DNA of 64,000 nt from Georgenia subflava. Lineage in GTDB: Bacteria; Actinomycetota; Actinomycetes; Actinomycetales; Actinomycetaceae. Position 1 is the first letter of the stretch, and each line of letters opens with the position of its first letter. This document shows, one piece after another, positions 1-9,116 of this stretch. The stretch covers positions 698,061 through 762,060 of the forward strand of contig NZ_VUKD01000003.1 of assembly GCF_009193155.1 (NCBI RefSeq), given 5' to 3'. The notes below the pieces were generated by a model that had not been told where the DNA came from, made no database searches, and worked only from the letters and a program-made list of their open reading frames with translations. Made by a program: the position numbers and the translations under genes.

Positions 1-230
1 GGTGCCACCACGCCCAACGACGCCGGGGCGGTCGCTCTTCTGGCATCTGCATCGCGGTCATTGTCTCCCGAGCCGGGCCCCGACGCGCCCGTCCGACGCA
101 CACGGCGCGGTGCCGACACCGGGACGGCATTCACTCCACCACGCACCGGGGTGCATGAGACCTTGTGTCCACGCATGCTGGTGTCGCGCACCGACTGCCG
201 GGGCGCTCGACCGACCGAGCGGGAGGCCCC
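1..230. other. Left-edge intergenic stretch
   Basis: No convincing complete gene is visible here. On the minus strand an ATG at 61 opens a frame running off the window edge (it would read MTAMQMPEERPPRRR...), with GGGAG only 3 nt upstream, so it might be the first codons of a divergent gene; the evidence is too weak for a CDS call. The last 10-15 bases form the ribosome binding site (GGGAGG) of the gene starting at 231. Confidence 0.3.
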
Positions 231-1706
231 ATGGGCGAGGACGTCAAGTCGAAGGGGTACACGCGCGCCGACCACACCAGATACCGCCGCGCGGTGCGGC
301 GCTGCCTGGACGCGCTGGAGCGGATGCTCGACACGGGTGCCTTCGTGGAGGACGAGTGGCGTACCGGTCTGGAGATCGAGCTCAACCTCGTCGACGCGGA
401 CCTGCAGCCCTCGATGAAGAACGTCGAGGTGCTCGAGCACATCGACGACTGGCGCTACCAGACGGAGCTCGGACGCTTCAACATCGAGCTGAACGTGGAG
501 CCGCGGCGTATCGACGGGCAGTCCCTGCGGCAGCTGGAGGCGGCGCTGCGCAAGAACCTCAACCGCGCCCGCGACCGGGCGGGGGACGTCGGCGCCGGCA
601 TCGTCATGGTCGGCGTCCTGCCCACGCTCCCCGCGCCGGAGCCGGGACGCTCCTGGTTCTCCGACAACGACCGCTACCGGCTGCTCGACGAAGCGGTGCT
701 GGCGGCGCGCCGGGAGGACGTCGTCCTGGACATCCCGGGCCCGGAACGGCTCCAGATGACCACCGACACCATCGCCGTGGAGGCGGCCTGCACCTCCGTG
801 CAGCTCCACCTCCAGGTACGACCGAGCAGCTTCGCCAGGTACTGGAACGCCGCCCAGGTCCTGGCCGGCCCACAGCTCGCCCTGGGCGCCAACTCCCCCT
901 ACCTCTTCGGTCGGCGGCTCATGGCCGAGACCCGCACGGAGCTGTTCCTGCAGGCCACGGACACCCGGCCGCCGGAGCTGCGGAACCAGGGCGTGCGTCC
1001 GCTGGTGCCCTTCGGCGACAGGTGGATCAACTCCATCTTCGACCTCTTCGAGGAGAACGTGCGCTACTACCCGGCGCTGCTGCCGGAGACGTCCCAGGAG
1101 GACCCCTTCGAGGTGCTCGACGCCGGTGGCACCCCGGCGCTGGCCGAGCTGCGCCTGCACAACGGGACGATCTACCGCTGGAACCGGCCGATCTACGACG
1201 TCTCCGACGGCCGGCCGCACCTGCGGGTCGAGAACCGGGTGCTCCCGTCGGGCCCCTCGGTCGTGGACGTGGTCGCCAACGCGGCGTTCTTCTACGGGGT
1301 CGCGGTGGACATGGTGGAGGACGAGCGGCCGATCTGGTCCCGGATGAGCTTCGAGGCGGCGCGGGAGAACTTCCGCACCGGTGCCCGCGACGGCGCAGAG
1401 GCACGTCTGTACTGGCCAGGATCGGGGCACGTCGACTGGGACGAGCTGGTGCTGCGGACCTTGCTGCCGGCGGCCCAGCGGGGCCTCGAGCGGCTCGGGG
1501 TGGCCACCGACGTCGCCGACCGGTACCTCTCGATCGCCGAGGGTCGCGCGAAGCTGCGGGTCAACGGGGCGAGCTGGCAGGTCGCCGCCACCGAGTCGTT
1601 CGAGGCGCGCGGCATGGACCGGCGCGAGGCACTCACCGCGATGCTCGGCGAGTACGTCCAGCACATGCACGCCAACGAGCCGGTGCACACCTGGCCCGTT
1701 CCCTGA
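231..1706 (+). CDS. Glutamate-cysteine ligase family 2 protein
   Basis: A 491-residue cytosolic enzyme of the GCS2 family (ATP-dependent glutamate-amine ligases). The signature acidic strands are visible: GLEIELNLVD at residues 46-55 and FNIELNVEPR at 83-92, where the acidic residues bind Mg-ATP in the family. ATG 231 is chosen because GGGAGG lies about 5 nt upstream; an in-frame start at 165 would add 22 residues without a binding site or family similarity. Actinomycetes normally make mycothiol rather than glutathione, so the product may be gamma-glutamylcysteine or another gamma-glutamyl amide (EgtA of ergothioneine synthesis is a distant relative). Its stop codon lies inside a 20-bp palindrome shared with the convergent gene. 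Family assignment is secure, substrate is not. Confidence 0.85.
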   Translation: MGEDVKSKGYTRADHTRYRRAVRRCLDALERMLDTGAFVEDEWRTGLEIELNLVDADLQPSMKNVEVLEHIDDWRYQTELGRFNIELNVEPRRIDGQSLRQLEAALRKNLNRARDRAGDVGAGIVMVGVLPTLPAPEPGRSWFSDNDRYRLLDEAVLAARREDVVLDIPGPERLQMTTDTIAVEAACTSVQLHLQVRPSSFARYWNAAQVLAGPQLALGANSPYLFGRRLMAETRTELFLQATDTRPPELRNQGVRPLVPFGDRWINSIFDLFEENVRYYPALLPETSQEDPFEVLDAGGTPALAELRLHNGTIYRWNRPIYDVSDGRPHLRVENRVLPSGPSVVDVVANAAFFYGVAVDMVEDERPIWSRMSFEAARENFRTGARDGAEARLYWPGSGHVDWDELVLRTLLPAAQRGLERLGVATDVADRYLSIAEGRAKLRVNGASWQVAATESFEARGMDRREALTAMLGEYVQHMHANEPVHTWPVP

Positions 1707-1721
1707 CCGACGTCGGTCAGG
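1702..1721. terminator. 20-bp perfect palindrome joining two convergent stop codons
   Basis: The sequence CCTGACCGACGTCGGTCAGG is its own reverse complement. It contains the TGA of the upstream plus-strand gene (1704-1706) and the TGA of the minus-strand gene (1717-1719 complement), only 10 nt apart. Its place suggests a bidirectional terminator or pause element, but it has no loop bases and no T-run, so function is inferred. Confidence 0.45.
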
Positions 1722-2214
1722 TTCCGGTGTTCATCAAGCCGCCGATCCACGAGAACACGCTCACCAGGAACACGTTGAGCCCGACGGCCAGCCCGACGAG
1801 GGCGGGCCAGCGCGGGTGGCGCCGCTGGGCGATCCCGACCACCCCCAGCACGGCCGCCGAGAGGCCGAGCACCAGGGAGACGAAGAGGGACACCGAGGTG
1901 TAGACGTCCTGGCTCGCCGTCGAGACGCCCTGGACGCTGAGGGCATAGACCGCCTGCCAGACGGTGAGGACGGCGGCGACCAGCAGCGCGGTCCAGGCGA
2001 CCGGGTTGCCCTTGCGCCCGGTGGACGTCAGACCGTCGGCGAGCAGCGCGCCGGAGTTCGGCGCGACCACGGCTGCGTCGTCGTCCCCGCGTCTGCCGCC
2101 GCCTCGTCGGCCGGTCCGCCCGAGGGCGCGTCGCTCGCGCCCGGAGCCCCCGACGGCCGGGTCCTCGTCGCGGGACGGCCGGGCGGGGGTCTCGGGTCCG
2201 GTCGGGTCGCTCAT
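1717..2214 (-). CDS. Small membrane protein, three transmembrane helices
   Basis: A 165-residue protein with a charged, disordered N-terminus (about residues 1-70, rich in Arg, Asp and Gly) and three hydrophobic helices at roughly 73-95, 104-128 and 136-160 with short connecting loops. No catalytic or binding motif is seen and I do not recognise the family; it resembles the many DUF-type actinobacterial integral membrane proteins. The start at 2214 is preceded by GGAGG at good spacing (GGAGGAACC then ATG); an ATG at 2229 is possible but has a poorer site. It converges on the GCS2-family gene with 10 nt between stop codons. Confidence 0.7.
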   Translation of the reverse strand: MSDPTGPETPARPSRDEDPAVGGSGRERRALGRTGRRGGGRRGDDDAAVVAPNSGALLADGLTSTGRKGNPVAWTALLVAAVLTVWQAVYALSVQGVSTASQDVYTSVSLFVSLVLGLSAAVLGVVGIAQRRHPRWPALVGLAVGLNVFLVSVFSWIGGLMNTGT

Positions 2215-2414
2215 GGTTCCTCCGGTCATGGCCTGCGTGCACACCCAGCCTGCCAGCACCGGCGACGGCGCACACCCGCACCACGCCCGAGGCCACGCCT
2301 CGCGCCGTCGGCTCGGGCCGTCCCTCGCGCCGTCGCCTTGCGCTGCGTCCCACCCGGCGCGGGCCCACCACACGCCAGGGCGCGCGGCGCCCGACCGCGC
2401 GAGAGGATGGCCAG

Positions 2415-3656
2415 ATGACCGATTCCCCCGCACCCCGACCCGCGGCTCCCCGACCGGCCGGCGGCAGCGTCGCCGTCGTCGGTGGCTACGTCGTCCCCGT
2501 CGACGGCGACCCCGTCGAGCAGGGCACCGTCCTCGTCCGCGACGGCGTGATCGTCGACGTCGGCCGGGACGTCGACGTGCCGGCGGACGTGCCCGTGGTG
2601 GACGCGACCGGGCGGTGGGTGCTGCCCGGCTTCGTCGAGGCCCACGCCCACCTGGGTGTCACCGAGGAGGGGGTCGGCTGGGCGGGCGCCGACGTGAACG
2701 AGATGACCGGTCCGAACATGGCGGCGGTCCGTGCGCTGGACGCCATCAACATCGACGAGGACGGATTCCGCGACGCGCTCGAGGGCGGGGTGACCTCCGC
2801 CGTCGTCAAGCCCGGCTCCGGCAACCCGATCGGCGGGCAGACCGTGGCGATCAAGACCTGGGGCGGCCGCACCGTGGACGAGCAGGTGATCCGGGCGGCG
2901 GTGTCCGTCAAGTCGGCCCTGGGCGAGAACCCGAAGCGCGTGTACGGCGAGAAGAGCCAGACGCCGTCGACCAGGCTCGGGGTGGCCAAGGTGATCCGCG
3001 AGGCGTTCGTGGCCGCTCAGGACTACGCCGAGGCGCGGGCCCACGCCGCCGCCGAGCGCGAGCCGTTCGAACGCGACCTGGCTCTGGAGACTCTCGTGCG
3101 TGTCCTCGACGGCGAGCTGGTGTGGGACCAGCACACGCACCGTCACGACGACATCGCGACCGCCCTGCGCCTCGCCGAGGAGTTCGGCTACCGGCTGGTC
3201 GTCAACCACGGCACCGACGGCGCGAAGATCGCCGACGTGCTCGCCGAGAAGGACGTACCCGTGATCTTCGGTCCGCTGATCACCTCGCGCTCGAAGGTCG
3301 AGCTGCGGGACCGGTCGATCGCGAACCTCGGTCGTCTGGCTCGGGCCGGGGTGCGGGTGGCCATCACCACCGACCACCCGGTGGTGCCGATCAACTTTCT
3401 GGTGCACCAGGCGTCGTTCGCCGTCAAGGAGGGCCTCGACCGGGATGTCGCGATCCGTGCCCTCACGGTCAACCCCGCGTCGATGCTGGGGCTGGACCAC
3501 CGGGTAGGAGCGCTGCGCAAGGGACTGGACGGGGACGTCGTCGTATGGTCGGGCGACCCGCTGGACATGTTCTCCCGGGCGGAACGCGTGTTCATCTCCG
3601 GGAACGAGGTCTACTCCGCCGAGCGCGGGGTGCGGGAGAGGGCGGAGCGTTTCTGA
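2415..3656 (+). CDS. Amidohydrolase family protein (imidazolonepropionase-like)
   Basis: A 413-residue metal-dependent hydrolase. The N-terminal beta-sandwich segment (residues 20-70) is followed by the metal-binding HAHLG at 77-81 after VLPGFVEA, the hallmark of the amidohydrolase superfamily. Further conserved points are WDQHTHRHDDI near 237, VNHGTDG near 260 and the late aspartate in ITTDHPV near 316. This branch resembles imidazolonepropionase-related amidohydrolases whose substrates are mostly unassigned. The ATG at 2415 follows AGAGGA at about 10 nt. Fifty-two bases separate it from the next gene, which may be co-transcribed. Confidence 0.85.
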   Translation: MTDSPAPRPAAPRPAGGSVAVVGGYVVPVDGDPVEQGTVLVRDGVIVDVGRDVDVPADVPVVDATGRWVLPGFVEAHAHLGVTEEGVGWAGADVNEMTGPNMAAVRALDAINIDEDGFRDALEGGVTSAVVKPGSGNPIGGQTVAIKTWGGRTVDEQVIRAAVSVKSALGENPKRVYGEKSQTPSTRLGVAKVIREAFVAAQDYAEARAHAAAEREPFERDLALETLVRVLDGELVWDQHTHRHDDIATALRLAEEFGYRLVVNHGTDGAKIADVLAEKDVPVIFGPLITSRSKVELRDRSIANLGRLARAGVRVAITTDHPVVPINFLVHQASFAVKEGLDRDVAIRALTVNPASMLGLDHRVGALRKGLDGDVVVWSGDPLDMFSRAERVFISGNEVYSAERGVRERAERF

Positions 3657-3708
3657 GCGCGGCACCCGACGCGCCGATCGAGCTGTCAACCACTGCGGAG
3701 GAGCTGGC

Positions 3709-4821
3709 ATGACCGAGCACGACACCGAGCAGGCCGAGCAGGCCGAGCAGGCCGAGCAGGCCGAGCAGGCCGAGCAGGCCGAGCACCCGGAGCACACCGA
3801 GGGCGGGCGGTACACGACCAAGGGCAAGGAGTTCACCCGCGACACCCGGTACATCACCACCCGCATCACGGAGGACGGTCGCGACGGCTACCCGGTCGAG
3901 GCGGACCGCTACCGGCTCGTCGCCGCCCGCGCGTGCCCCTGGGCCAACCGCACCATCATCGTGCGGCGGCTCCTGGGGCTGGAGGACGCCATCTCGCTCG
4001 GTCTGCCCGGGCCCACGCACGACGAGCGGTCCTGGACCTTCGACCTCGACGACGGCGGCAAGGACCCCGTCCTCGGGATCGAGCGGCTGCAGGAGGCCTA
4101 CTTCCGCCGCGACCCCAACTATCCGCGGGGAATCACGGTCCCGGCGATCGTGGACGTGCCCACCGGCGCGGTCGTGACGAACGACTTCGCGCAGATGACG
4201 CTCGACCTCTCCGGGGAGTGGACGGCGTTCCACCGTGACGGCGCGCCGGACCTCTACCCCGAGCACCTGCGGGAGGAGATCGACGAGGTCAACAAGCGGG
4301 TCTTCGCCGACGTGAACAACGGCGTGTACCGGTGCGGCTTCGCCGGGTCGCAGCGCGCCTACGACCGGGCCTACGACCGTCTCTTCTCCGCGCTCGACTG
4401 GCTCGAGGAGCGGCTCACCGAGCGGCGGTACCTCGTCGGCGACACCATCACCGAGGCCGACGTGCGGCTGTTCACCACGCTCGCCCGGTTCGACGCCGTC
4501 TACCACGGCCACTTCAAGTGCAACCGCAACAAGCTCGTCGAGATGCCGGCGCTGTGGGGCTACGCACGGGACCTGTTCCAGACGCCTGGGTTCGGCGACA
4601 CGATCGACTTCCAGCAGATCAAGGAGCACTACTACGTCGTCCACACCGACATCAATCCCACGCAGATCGTGCCCAAGGGGCCGGACCTGTCCGGCTGGCT
4701 GACGGCGCACGGGCGCGAGGCGCTGGGCGGGCGCCCCTTCGGCGACGGCACGGAGCCCGGGCCGGTGCGCGAGGGCGAGCGCGTGGAGCCTGCGCACACG
4801 GCGGCGCAGATGCGCGGCTGA
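3709..4821 (+). CDS. Glutathionyl-hydroquinone reductase-like protein (GST Xi class)
   Basis: A 370-residue thioredoxin-fold plus all-helical protein. The catalytic cysteine motif ACPWAN is at residues 75-80 (Cys76), typical of Xi-class glutathionyl-hydroquinone reductases (YqjG/PcpF/EcfX). Further family landmarks are NDFAQMTLDL, GVYRCGFAGSQ and the C-terminal NPTQIVPKGPD. In GSH-less actinomycetes homologues are thought to act on mycothiolyl or other thiol-hydroquinone adducts, so the thiol partner is inferred. Residues 7-24 are six perfect Glu-Gln-Ala repeats encoded by tandem GAGCAGGCC, a likely slippage product absent from ordinary family members. It follows the amidohydrolase by 52 nt. 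Confidence 0.88.
   Translation: MTEHDTEQAEQAEQAEQAEQAEQAEHPEHTEGGRYTTKGKEFTRDTRYITTRITEDGRDGYPVEADRYRLVAARACPWANRTIIVRRLLGLEDAISLGLPGPTHDERSWTFDLDDGGKDPVLGIERLQEAYFRRDPNYPRGITVPAIVDVPTGAVVTNDFAQMTLDLSGEWTAFHRDGAPDLYPEHLREEIDEVNKRVFADVNNGVYRCGFAGSQRAYDRAYDRLFSALDWLEERLTERRYLVGDTITEADVRLFTTLARFDAVYHGHFKCNRNKLVEMPALWGYARDLFQTPGFGDTIDFQQIKEHYYVVHTDINPTQIVPKGPDLSGWLTAHGREALGGRPFGDGTEPGPVREGERVEPAHTAAQMRG
3727..3780 (+). repeat. Six 9-bp repeats inside the 5' end of the GST-like gene
   Basis: GAGCAGGCC is repeated six times without change directly after the sixth codon, giving an (EQA)6 tract, and is followed by the related GAGCACCCG and GAGCACACC. Perfect identity indicates recent expansion. It lies in frame and at a gene end, like several other arrays in this window. 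Confidence 0.95.
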
Positions 4822-4894
4822 GCCCCGCCGGCCTGAAGGCGCCGTGGCCCATCCGGCTCGCTGCGGGCACCCCTGTCACCAGATTGCCGGGCGG

Positions 4895-6781
4895 CTACTG
4901 GTAGCTGACGAAGGCGGGCCGCGGCTCCACCTGCATGGTCTGCTCGGGGGTGAGCATCGGGACGTCCTCGTCGTAGAAGTTCTTCCAGCCCCACCACGCC
5001 ACGTTCGGTGCGTTCGCGTGAAGGGTGCGCCAGGTGGCCTGCTTGGCACCCTGGGACCCCTGCCCGTCGACATGGACGACGACGGCGAGCTCCGAGCGGC
5101 TCTGGTCGACCTCGTTGACGCCGGGGATCATCCGCACCTGGAACTGGTGGAGGATCAGCACCTTCTGCGGGAGGTTGTTCGCCCGTGTGAGGTCCGCGAG
5201 CCAGGTGACGACCTGGTTGACCTCCGCGACGTCGACCTGGCCGATCTGGCGCAGGTGGACCTGGTCGGGACGAAGGCGCCACTCCGGGTCCAGCGCGAGA
5301 CCGACGTTGGGCAGCCGGAGGAGCTCCTCGTAGCGTTTCGCCTGGGTGAGGAAGTCGGTGCGGCCGGGCTGGAGGTCGAGCACCACGTACTGCCCGTGCT
5401 CGTGGGCGAGGTCGATCAGCGGCCGCAGCTGCTCGACCGGCGCCTCGGCGGAGTAGTTGCCGTCGTCGCCCGCCCCGGCCGAGGCCACCGTCGCGATGAT
5501 CTCGAGCGCCGGGACGACCGTGCTGTCGGTGAGCGCCCGGTACGGCTCCGCGTGCGCGGCGGCGCGCTCGATCGTGGCGGGCGCGTCCTGCTCGCCGAGC
5601 ACCCCGAGCGCGGGGCCTGAGGGGTTGCCGTACAGCGCGACGTACGTCTTGCCCGGCAGCACCAGCTGGCCGCCGCCGGGCAGCTGCGTGCCGGTCGCCG
5701 CGGTGCTGGTGCGCCAGGCGAGGGTCTCGGCGTCACCGAAGACGGTGCCGAGGCCCACGACGACCTCGGGCGTCGCTGCGGCGGTCGCCTCGACACTGGC
5801 CGCGGTCGCACGCGGGTCGCCGGAGGGTACGACCTGGACGACGGCGCCTGCGGTCCGGGCGTTGGCCACGGCACCGGCCTGGCTCGGGTCGCCGGAGCTC
5901 AGGACGAGGACGCCGTCGGCCGCCGGGTCGGGTCGCTCTGTCGGGGGCAGGCGCCGCTCCGTCGCGTCGGCCGACTCGGGGGCGGCCTCGGGACGGGAGC
6001 TACCCGTGGCGGCGGAGTCCGGGGTGGCGCTCTGCGTCCCACCGTTCGCGCTCTCGCCACTTCCGCTGCCCGGTGTCTCAGACGGTGCGGGCGTCGGGTC
6101 GGCGGCCTCGGGCGTCAGCAGCACCGGGGCTCCCGGGGCGACGGATGCCAGCATCGTGATCTCCTGCCCGGGCGCGACCGCCGTGACCTCGAGGTCGACG
6201 CCGGCATGGGCGTCGAGCATGTCCGCCAGGGCCCTGTCGCCGTCGGGCGCCTGGACCACGTCGACGTCCGGCGCGCCGTCGGGCAGGGTCACGTCACCGA
6301 CTGCCAGGACCGTCTCGGCACCGAGACGTTCGAGCTCGGCACCGACCGGGCCGGGCAGCGGCTCGGCAGTAGGGTCGCCGCTCGCGGCATCGCTCGGTGC
6401 GGCTCCGTCGGTCACGCTCGGCTCGGCGTCGGGCTCTCCGGTGTCGCCGGCCTCCCCCACGAGCAGCGGCACCCCGAGAGTGAGAGCGACCGACGCTCCG
6501 TGCAGCACCTCAGCGGGTGCGGCGAGGACGACGACGGGTGCGTCGGCGAAGAAGCTACGGCTCGCGTCGGCGGCGAGCTGGACAGGGTCGTCTGTCCCCA
6601 GGACTGCCGGCTCGGCGGGAGCGATCGGCTCGCTGACCAGCGCCGTGGGCGTCGGCGTGGTCGCTGACTCGGACTCCGTCTCCGTCTTCGCCTCTGTCCC
6701 GTCGCCCGGGTCGGCGGTGCAGCTCACCAGCGCCAGGACGGCAGCCACCGGTGCGAGCAGCAGCGCGGCGCGGCGTCTCAC
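4895..6781 (-). CDS. Secreted lipoprotein of unknown function
   Basis: A 628-residue exported protein. The N-terminus MRRRAALLLAPVAAVLA then LVSC (lipobox cysteine at 21) is a lipoprotein signal peptide, followed by an acidic Thr/Ser/Glu-rich spacer. Residues about 60-400 show repeated V-V-L-A/G-D-V patterns and Pro/Ser/Gly-rich insertions (notably around 220-290). The last 200 residues (LRPLIDLAHEHGQYVVLDLQ, NVGLALDPEWRL, WWGWKNFYDEDVP) look like a TIM-barrel hydrolase-like domain. The GTG start at 6781 has GAGGAG about 6 nt upstream. It converges on the GST-like gene. I do not assign an activity; attachment to the outer face of the membrane is well supported. Confidence 0.8.
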   Translation of the reverse strand: MRRRAALLLAPVAAVLALVSCTADPGDGTEAKTETESESATTPTPTALVSEPIAPAEPAVLGTDDPVQLAADASRSFFADAPVVVLAAPAEVLHGASVALTLGVPLLVGEAGDTGEPDAEPSVTDGAAPSDAASGDPTAEPLPGPVGAELERLGAETVLAVGDVTLPDGAPDVDVVQAPDGDRALADMLDAHAGVDLEVTAVAPGQEITMLASVAPGAPVLLTPEAADPTPAPSETPGSGSGESANGGTQSATPDSAATGSSRPEAAPESADATERRLPPTERPDPAADGVLVLSSGDPSQAGAVANARTAGAVVQVVPSGDPRATAASVEATAAATPEVVVGLGTVFGDAETLAWRTSTAATGTQLPGGGQLVLPGKTYVALYGNPSGPALGVLGEQDAPATIERAAAHAEPYRALTDSTVVPALEIIATVASAGAGDDGNYSAEAPVEQLRPLIDLAHEHGQYVVLDLQPGRTDFLTQAKRYEELLRLPNVGLALDPEWRLRPDQVHLRQIGQVDVAEVNQVVTWLADLTRANNLPQKVLILHQFQVRMIPGVNEVDQSRSELAVVVHVDGQGSQGAKQATWRTLHANAPNVAWWGWKNFYDEDVPMLTPEQTMQVEPRPAFVSYQ

Positions 6782-6892
6782 GAAGACTCCTCGAGGTCGT
6801 GGTCAGTGTTCGGTGATCCACCGTACGGGCCCGGTGACCGGCGTGCGCTGTGTGCCCGTGCGGCGGGATGTGCGACTACCGGATCACCGTGG

Positions 6893-8560
6893 CTAGTGGA
6901 TCAACGCTCGCAGGTTGTTGAGGGCGAGGTGATCCGGAGGCGCGCCACGCCGCGCGGTGGCGGCGAATGCCCGCGCCGCCCAGCTGGCACCACCCACGCC
7001 GTCGGCCGGGCCGGTCGCGGCCGCGCACCTGGCGAGGACGGTGAGGCCGAGCCAGGCCGTGGACTCGCGGGCCTCGATCCACGGCTCGACCCGCTCCGGG
7101 TCGTCCGCCACCGCACGGGTCGTGACGGAGGCGAGGTCCTGCATGTCCAACGCCAGCTCGCGCTGGGCGACCCGGCCCGCGGGTCGGGTCGCCGTCCCGG
7201 CTCCGACGTGGTCCAGGGCGTCGCCGCAGGACTCGAGCACGAGGGAGACGTACGAGGCGAGCATCGGTACCGGGCTCGCCCGCCCGAGGGTCAGCAGCAC
7301 GACGACGGCGACCACCAGGCCGATGACGGTGTCGAGGAGCCGCTCGGTGATGAGGGCCCCGAGATCCCCGCCGCCACCCGCAGAACCGATCGTCAGTGCC
7401 AGCGGGGTGATGAAGGTGACGGCCACGGCGTAGTTGCGCGGGACGGCGAGCTCGATCGTGCCCTGAAGCACGACGATCAGCACGACGACGGCCCACTGAC
7501 CCGGGTCTGCGACCGCGACGAGCCAGAAGAGGCCGACGCCGATCACCGTGCCGACGAACCGGTTGCGAGCCCGGATGAGTGAACGGCGCCGGTCCAGCCC
7601 CTGGTAGAGGACGAGGGCCGCGACCATCATCGCCCAGTACATGTGGTCGGTGGAGATCGTCAGAGCGATCAGGCCGGCGACGACGATGCCGACGGCGACC
7701 CGCACCGCGGCGTCCAGCGCGACGGTGGGGCGGCGCATGCCGCGCCGGAGCATGCGCCACGCGCTCGGGAGGCCGAGAGGTACCTCGGCGGGCTCGGCGG
7801 CCAGGTCAGGGTCTGGCGAGGCACCGGGGAGGAGGTGGCCGGCATAGGAACGGTGCGCCTGGTCGAGCCGGCTGACGCGTGCGACGGCGCCCGGGCGGTC
7901 TGACGTTGTATCCCCCGCTGCCCAGAGCACCTCCCACGCGTCGTGCAGGGTGCGGCCGGCGAGCCGAGAGCGGTCCACCGCGTCCGAGTCGTACCGGTCC
8001 ATCCGGAGGAAGTCGTCCACTGCTGACTCGGCGGCGGTGACGGCACGCTCCTGTGGACGATCGGGTCTGCCGAGGAGATCCGCCAGCGCGATGGGGACGG
8101 CGCAGCCGGCACCGATCGCCGTGGCGGCGACCATCATCGCGGGGCTGATGTCTCCGTTGGACGGGATGTAGCCCGCGACACCGGCGACCATCACGAAGAA
8201 GAAGGCACCAGGGACGCCCACGCGAAGTGCGTGGCACGCGAACGTCGCGACGGCCCCGACCGCGGTGAGCAGGACGATCGCGGCCCACCCGATGCCCGCG
8301 GTGAAGGCTCCGAGCGCGGATGCGAGGACGAGCCCGCCTGCGACAGCCAGGAGGAGTCGCAGCCGGCTCCGGGCGGGACGCCCCGCGCCGTAGAGAACCG
8401 TGAAGGCGCCCGTCGACGTCATGAGTCCGAAGTCGTGGTGCCCCGCCAGGGTCAGCGAGGTCAGCGGTATCCCGATGGCAAGAGCGGCGCGAAGGGCAGT
8501 GGGCCAGGCCAGTGCGCCGAGCTGCGGACGACCGGAGGTCCATCGCGCGCGTCGGGTCAC
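6893..8560 (-). CDS. FUSC family integral membrane protein
   Basis: A 555-residue protein with the duplicated layout of the fusaric-acid-resistance/aromatic-acid-exporter-like (FUSC) family: a block of about five to six helices near the N-terminus (about residues 20-165), a charged cytoplasmic segment (170-285, containing DRYDSDAVDRSRLAGRTL), a second block of helices (290-430) and a cytoplasmic tail. The GTG start at 8560 has AGGAG 6-7 nt upstream. Family members are proposed to export aromatic acids or to modify envelope components, but most are uncharacterised. It lies 111 nt upstream of the lipoprotein gene on the same strand, so the two may be co-transcribed. Confidence 0.85.
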   Translation of the reverse strand: MTRRARWTSGRPQLGALAWPTALRAALAIGIPLTSLTLAGHHDFGLMTSTGAFTVLYGAGRPARSRLRLLLAVAGGLVLASALGAFTAGIGWAAIVLLTAVGAVATFACHALRVGVPGAFFFVMVAGVAGYIPSNGDISPAMMVAATAIGAGCAVPIALADLLGRPDRPQERAVTAAESAVDDFLRMDRYDSDAVDRSRLAGRTLHDAWEVLWAAGDTTSDRPGAVARVSRLDQAHRSYAGHLLPGASPDPDLAAEPAEVPLGLPSAWRMLRRGMRRPTVALDAAVRVAVGIVVAGLIALTISTDHMYWAMMVAALVLYQGLDRRRSLIRARNRFVGTVIGVGLFWLVAVADPGQWAVVVLIVVLQGTIELAVPRNYAVAVTFITPLALTIGSAGGGGDLGALITERLLDTVIGLVVAVVVLLTLGRASPVPMLASYVSLVLESCGDALDHVGAGTATRPAGRVAQRELALDMQDLASVTTRAVADDPERVEPWIEARESTAWLGLTVLARCAAATGPADGVGGASWAARAFAATARRGAPPDHLALNNLRALIH

Positions 8561-8780
8561 ACTGGGCTCCTGATCGGTGGGAGAAGGACGAGAATCAGAT
8601 TAGCCGCGGCCGCAGGCCACGCACGGATCAGCCCGGTGATGCCTGCCACTCCCGTGGAGGCTCGGGCGGGGGAAGAAGCAGACGCCGGCCGCGGTTGCCT
8701 CTCCTGCGGGGCACGACGTGCTCGCTCCTGCCGGGCCTCCGGCGGTGATCGGACGGCGACCATGGAACGGGAGGGCTTAC

Positions 8781-9116
8781 ATGGCGCACCCTGCCCCGGC
8801 GCTGGTCCTGGCTCCGCCGGACCTCGGTCTGCCATCGGACGCGGCGCTCGGTGCACGAGCGACCATCGTCCAGGTCTCCAGCGCGTTCTGTGCGCCCTGC
8901 CGCGCGGCACGCACGGTTGCGGCCAGGGTCTCGGACACGATGGAGGACGTACTCCACGTGGAGGTCGACGTCGCTGGACACGAAGATCTCGCCGCCCGCC
9001 TGCAGATCGCGAGCACGCCTACCGTCCTGATCCTCGATGGTTCCGGTCAAGTACGTCGCCGGTTGGACGGGGTTCCGCGCCTCGCATGGCTCCGGGACGC
9101 TGTCTCTGAGCTCTGA
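8781..9116 (+). CDS. Thioredoxin-fold protein
   Basis: A 111-residue cytosolic thioredoxin-like protein with the redox motif FCAPCR (Cys37 and Cys40) and the cis-proline in STPTVLIL (Pro80), which is a complete catalytic set. The active-site dipeptide AP rather than GP suggests an altered redox potential. ATG 8781 is chosen over an upstream in-frame start at 8718 because GGGAGGG precedes it and the shorter product matches the usual thioredoxin length. It is divergent from the FUSC gene. The final codons TCT GAG CTC TGA are already part of a 7-bp tandem array that continues downstream. Confidence 0.85.
   Translation: MAHPAPALVLAPPDLGLPSDAALGARATIVQVSSAFCAPCRAARTVAARVSDTMEDVLHVEVDVAGHEDLAARLQIASTPTVLILDGSGQVRRRLDGVPRLAWLRDAVSEL

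Noticed and set aside
1..61. The 5' end of a divergent gene starting at 61 on the minus strand
   Set aside because: The 20 visible codons have no recognisable similarity and the ribosome binding site is too close to the ATG; more sequence is required.
2226..3869. A 547-codon minus-strand frame opposite the amidohydrolase
   Set aside because: It is a mirror of the amidohydrolase gene with no family similarity; the (EQA) repeat appears in it as a Leu/Gly-rich shadow.
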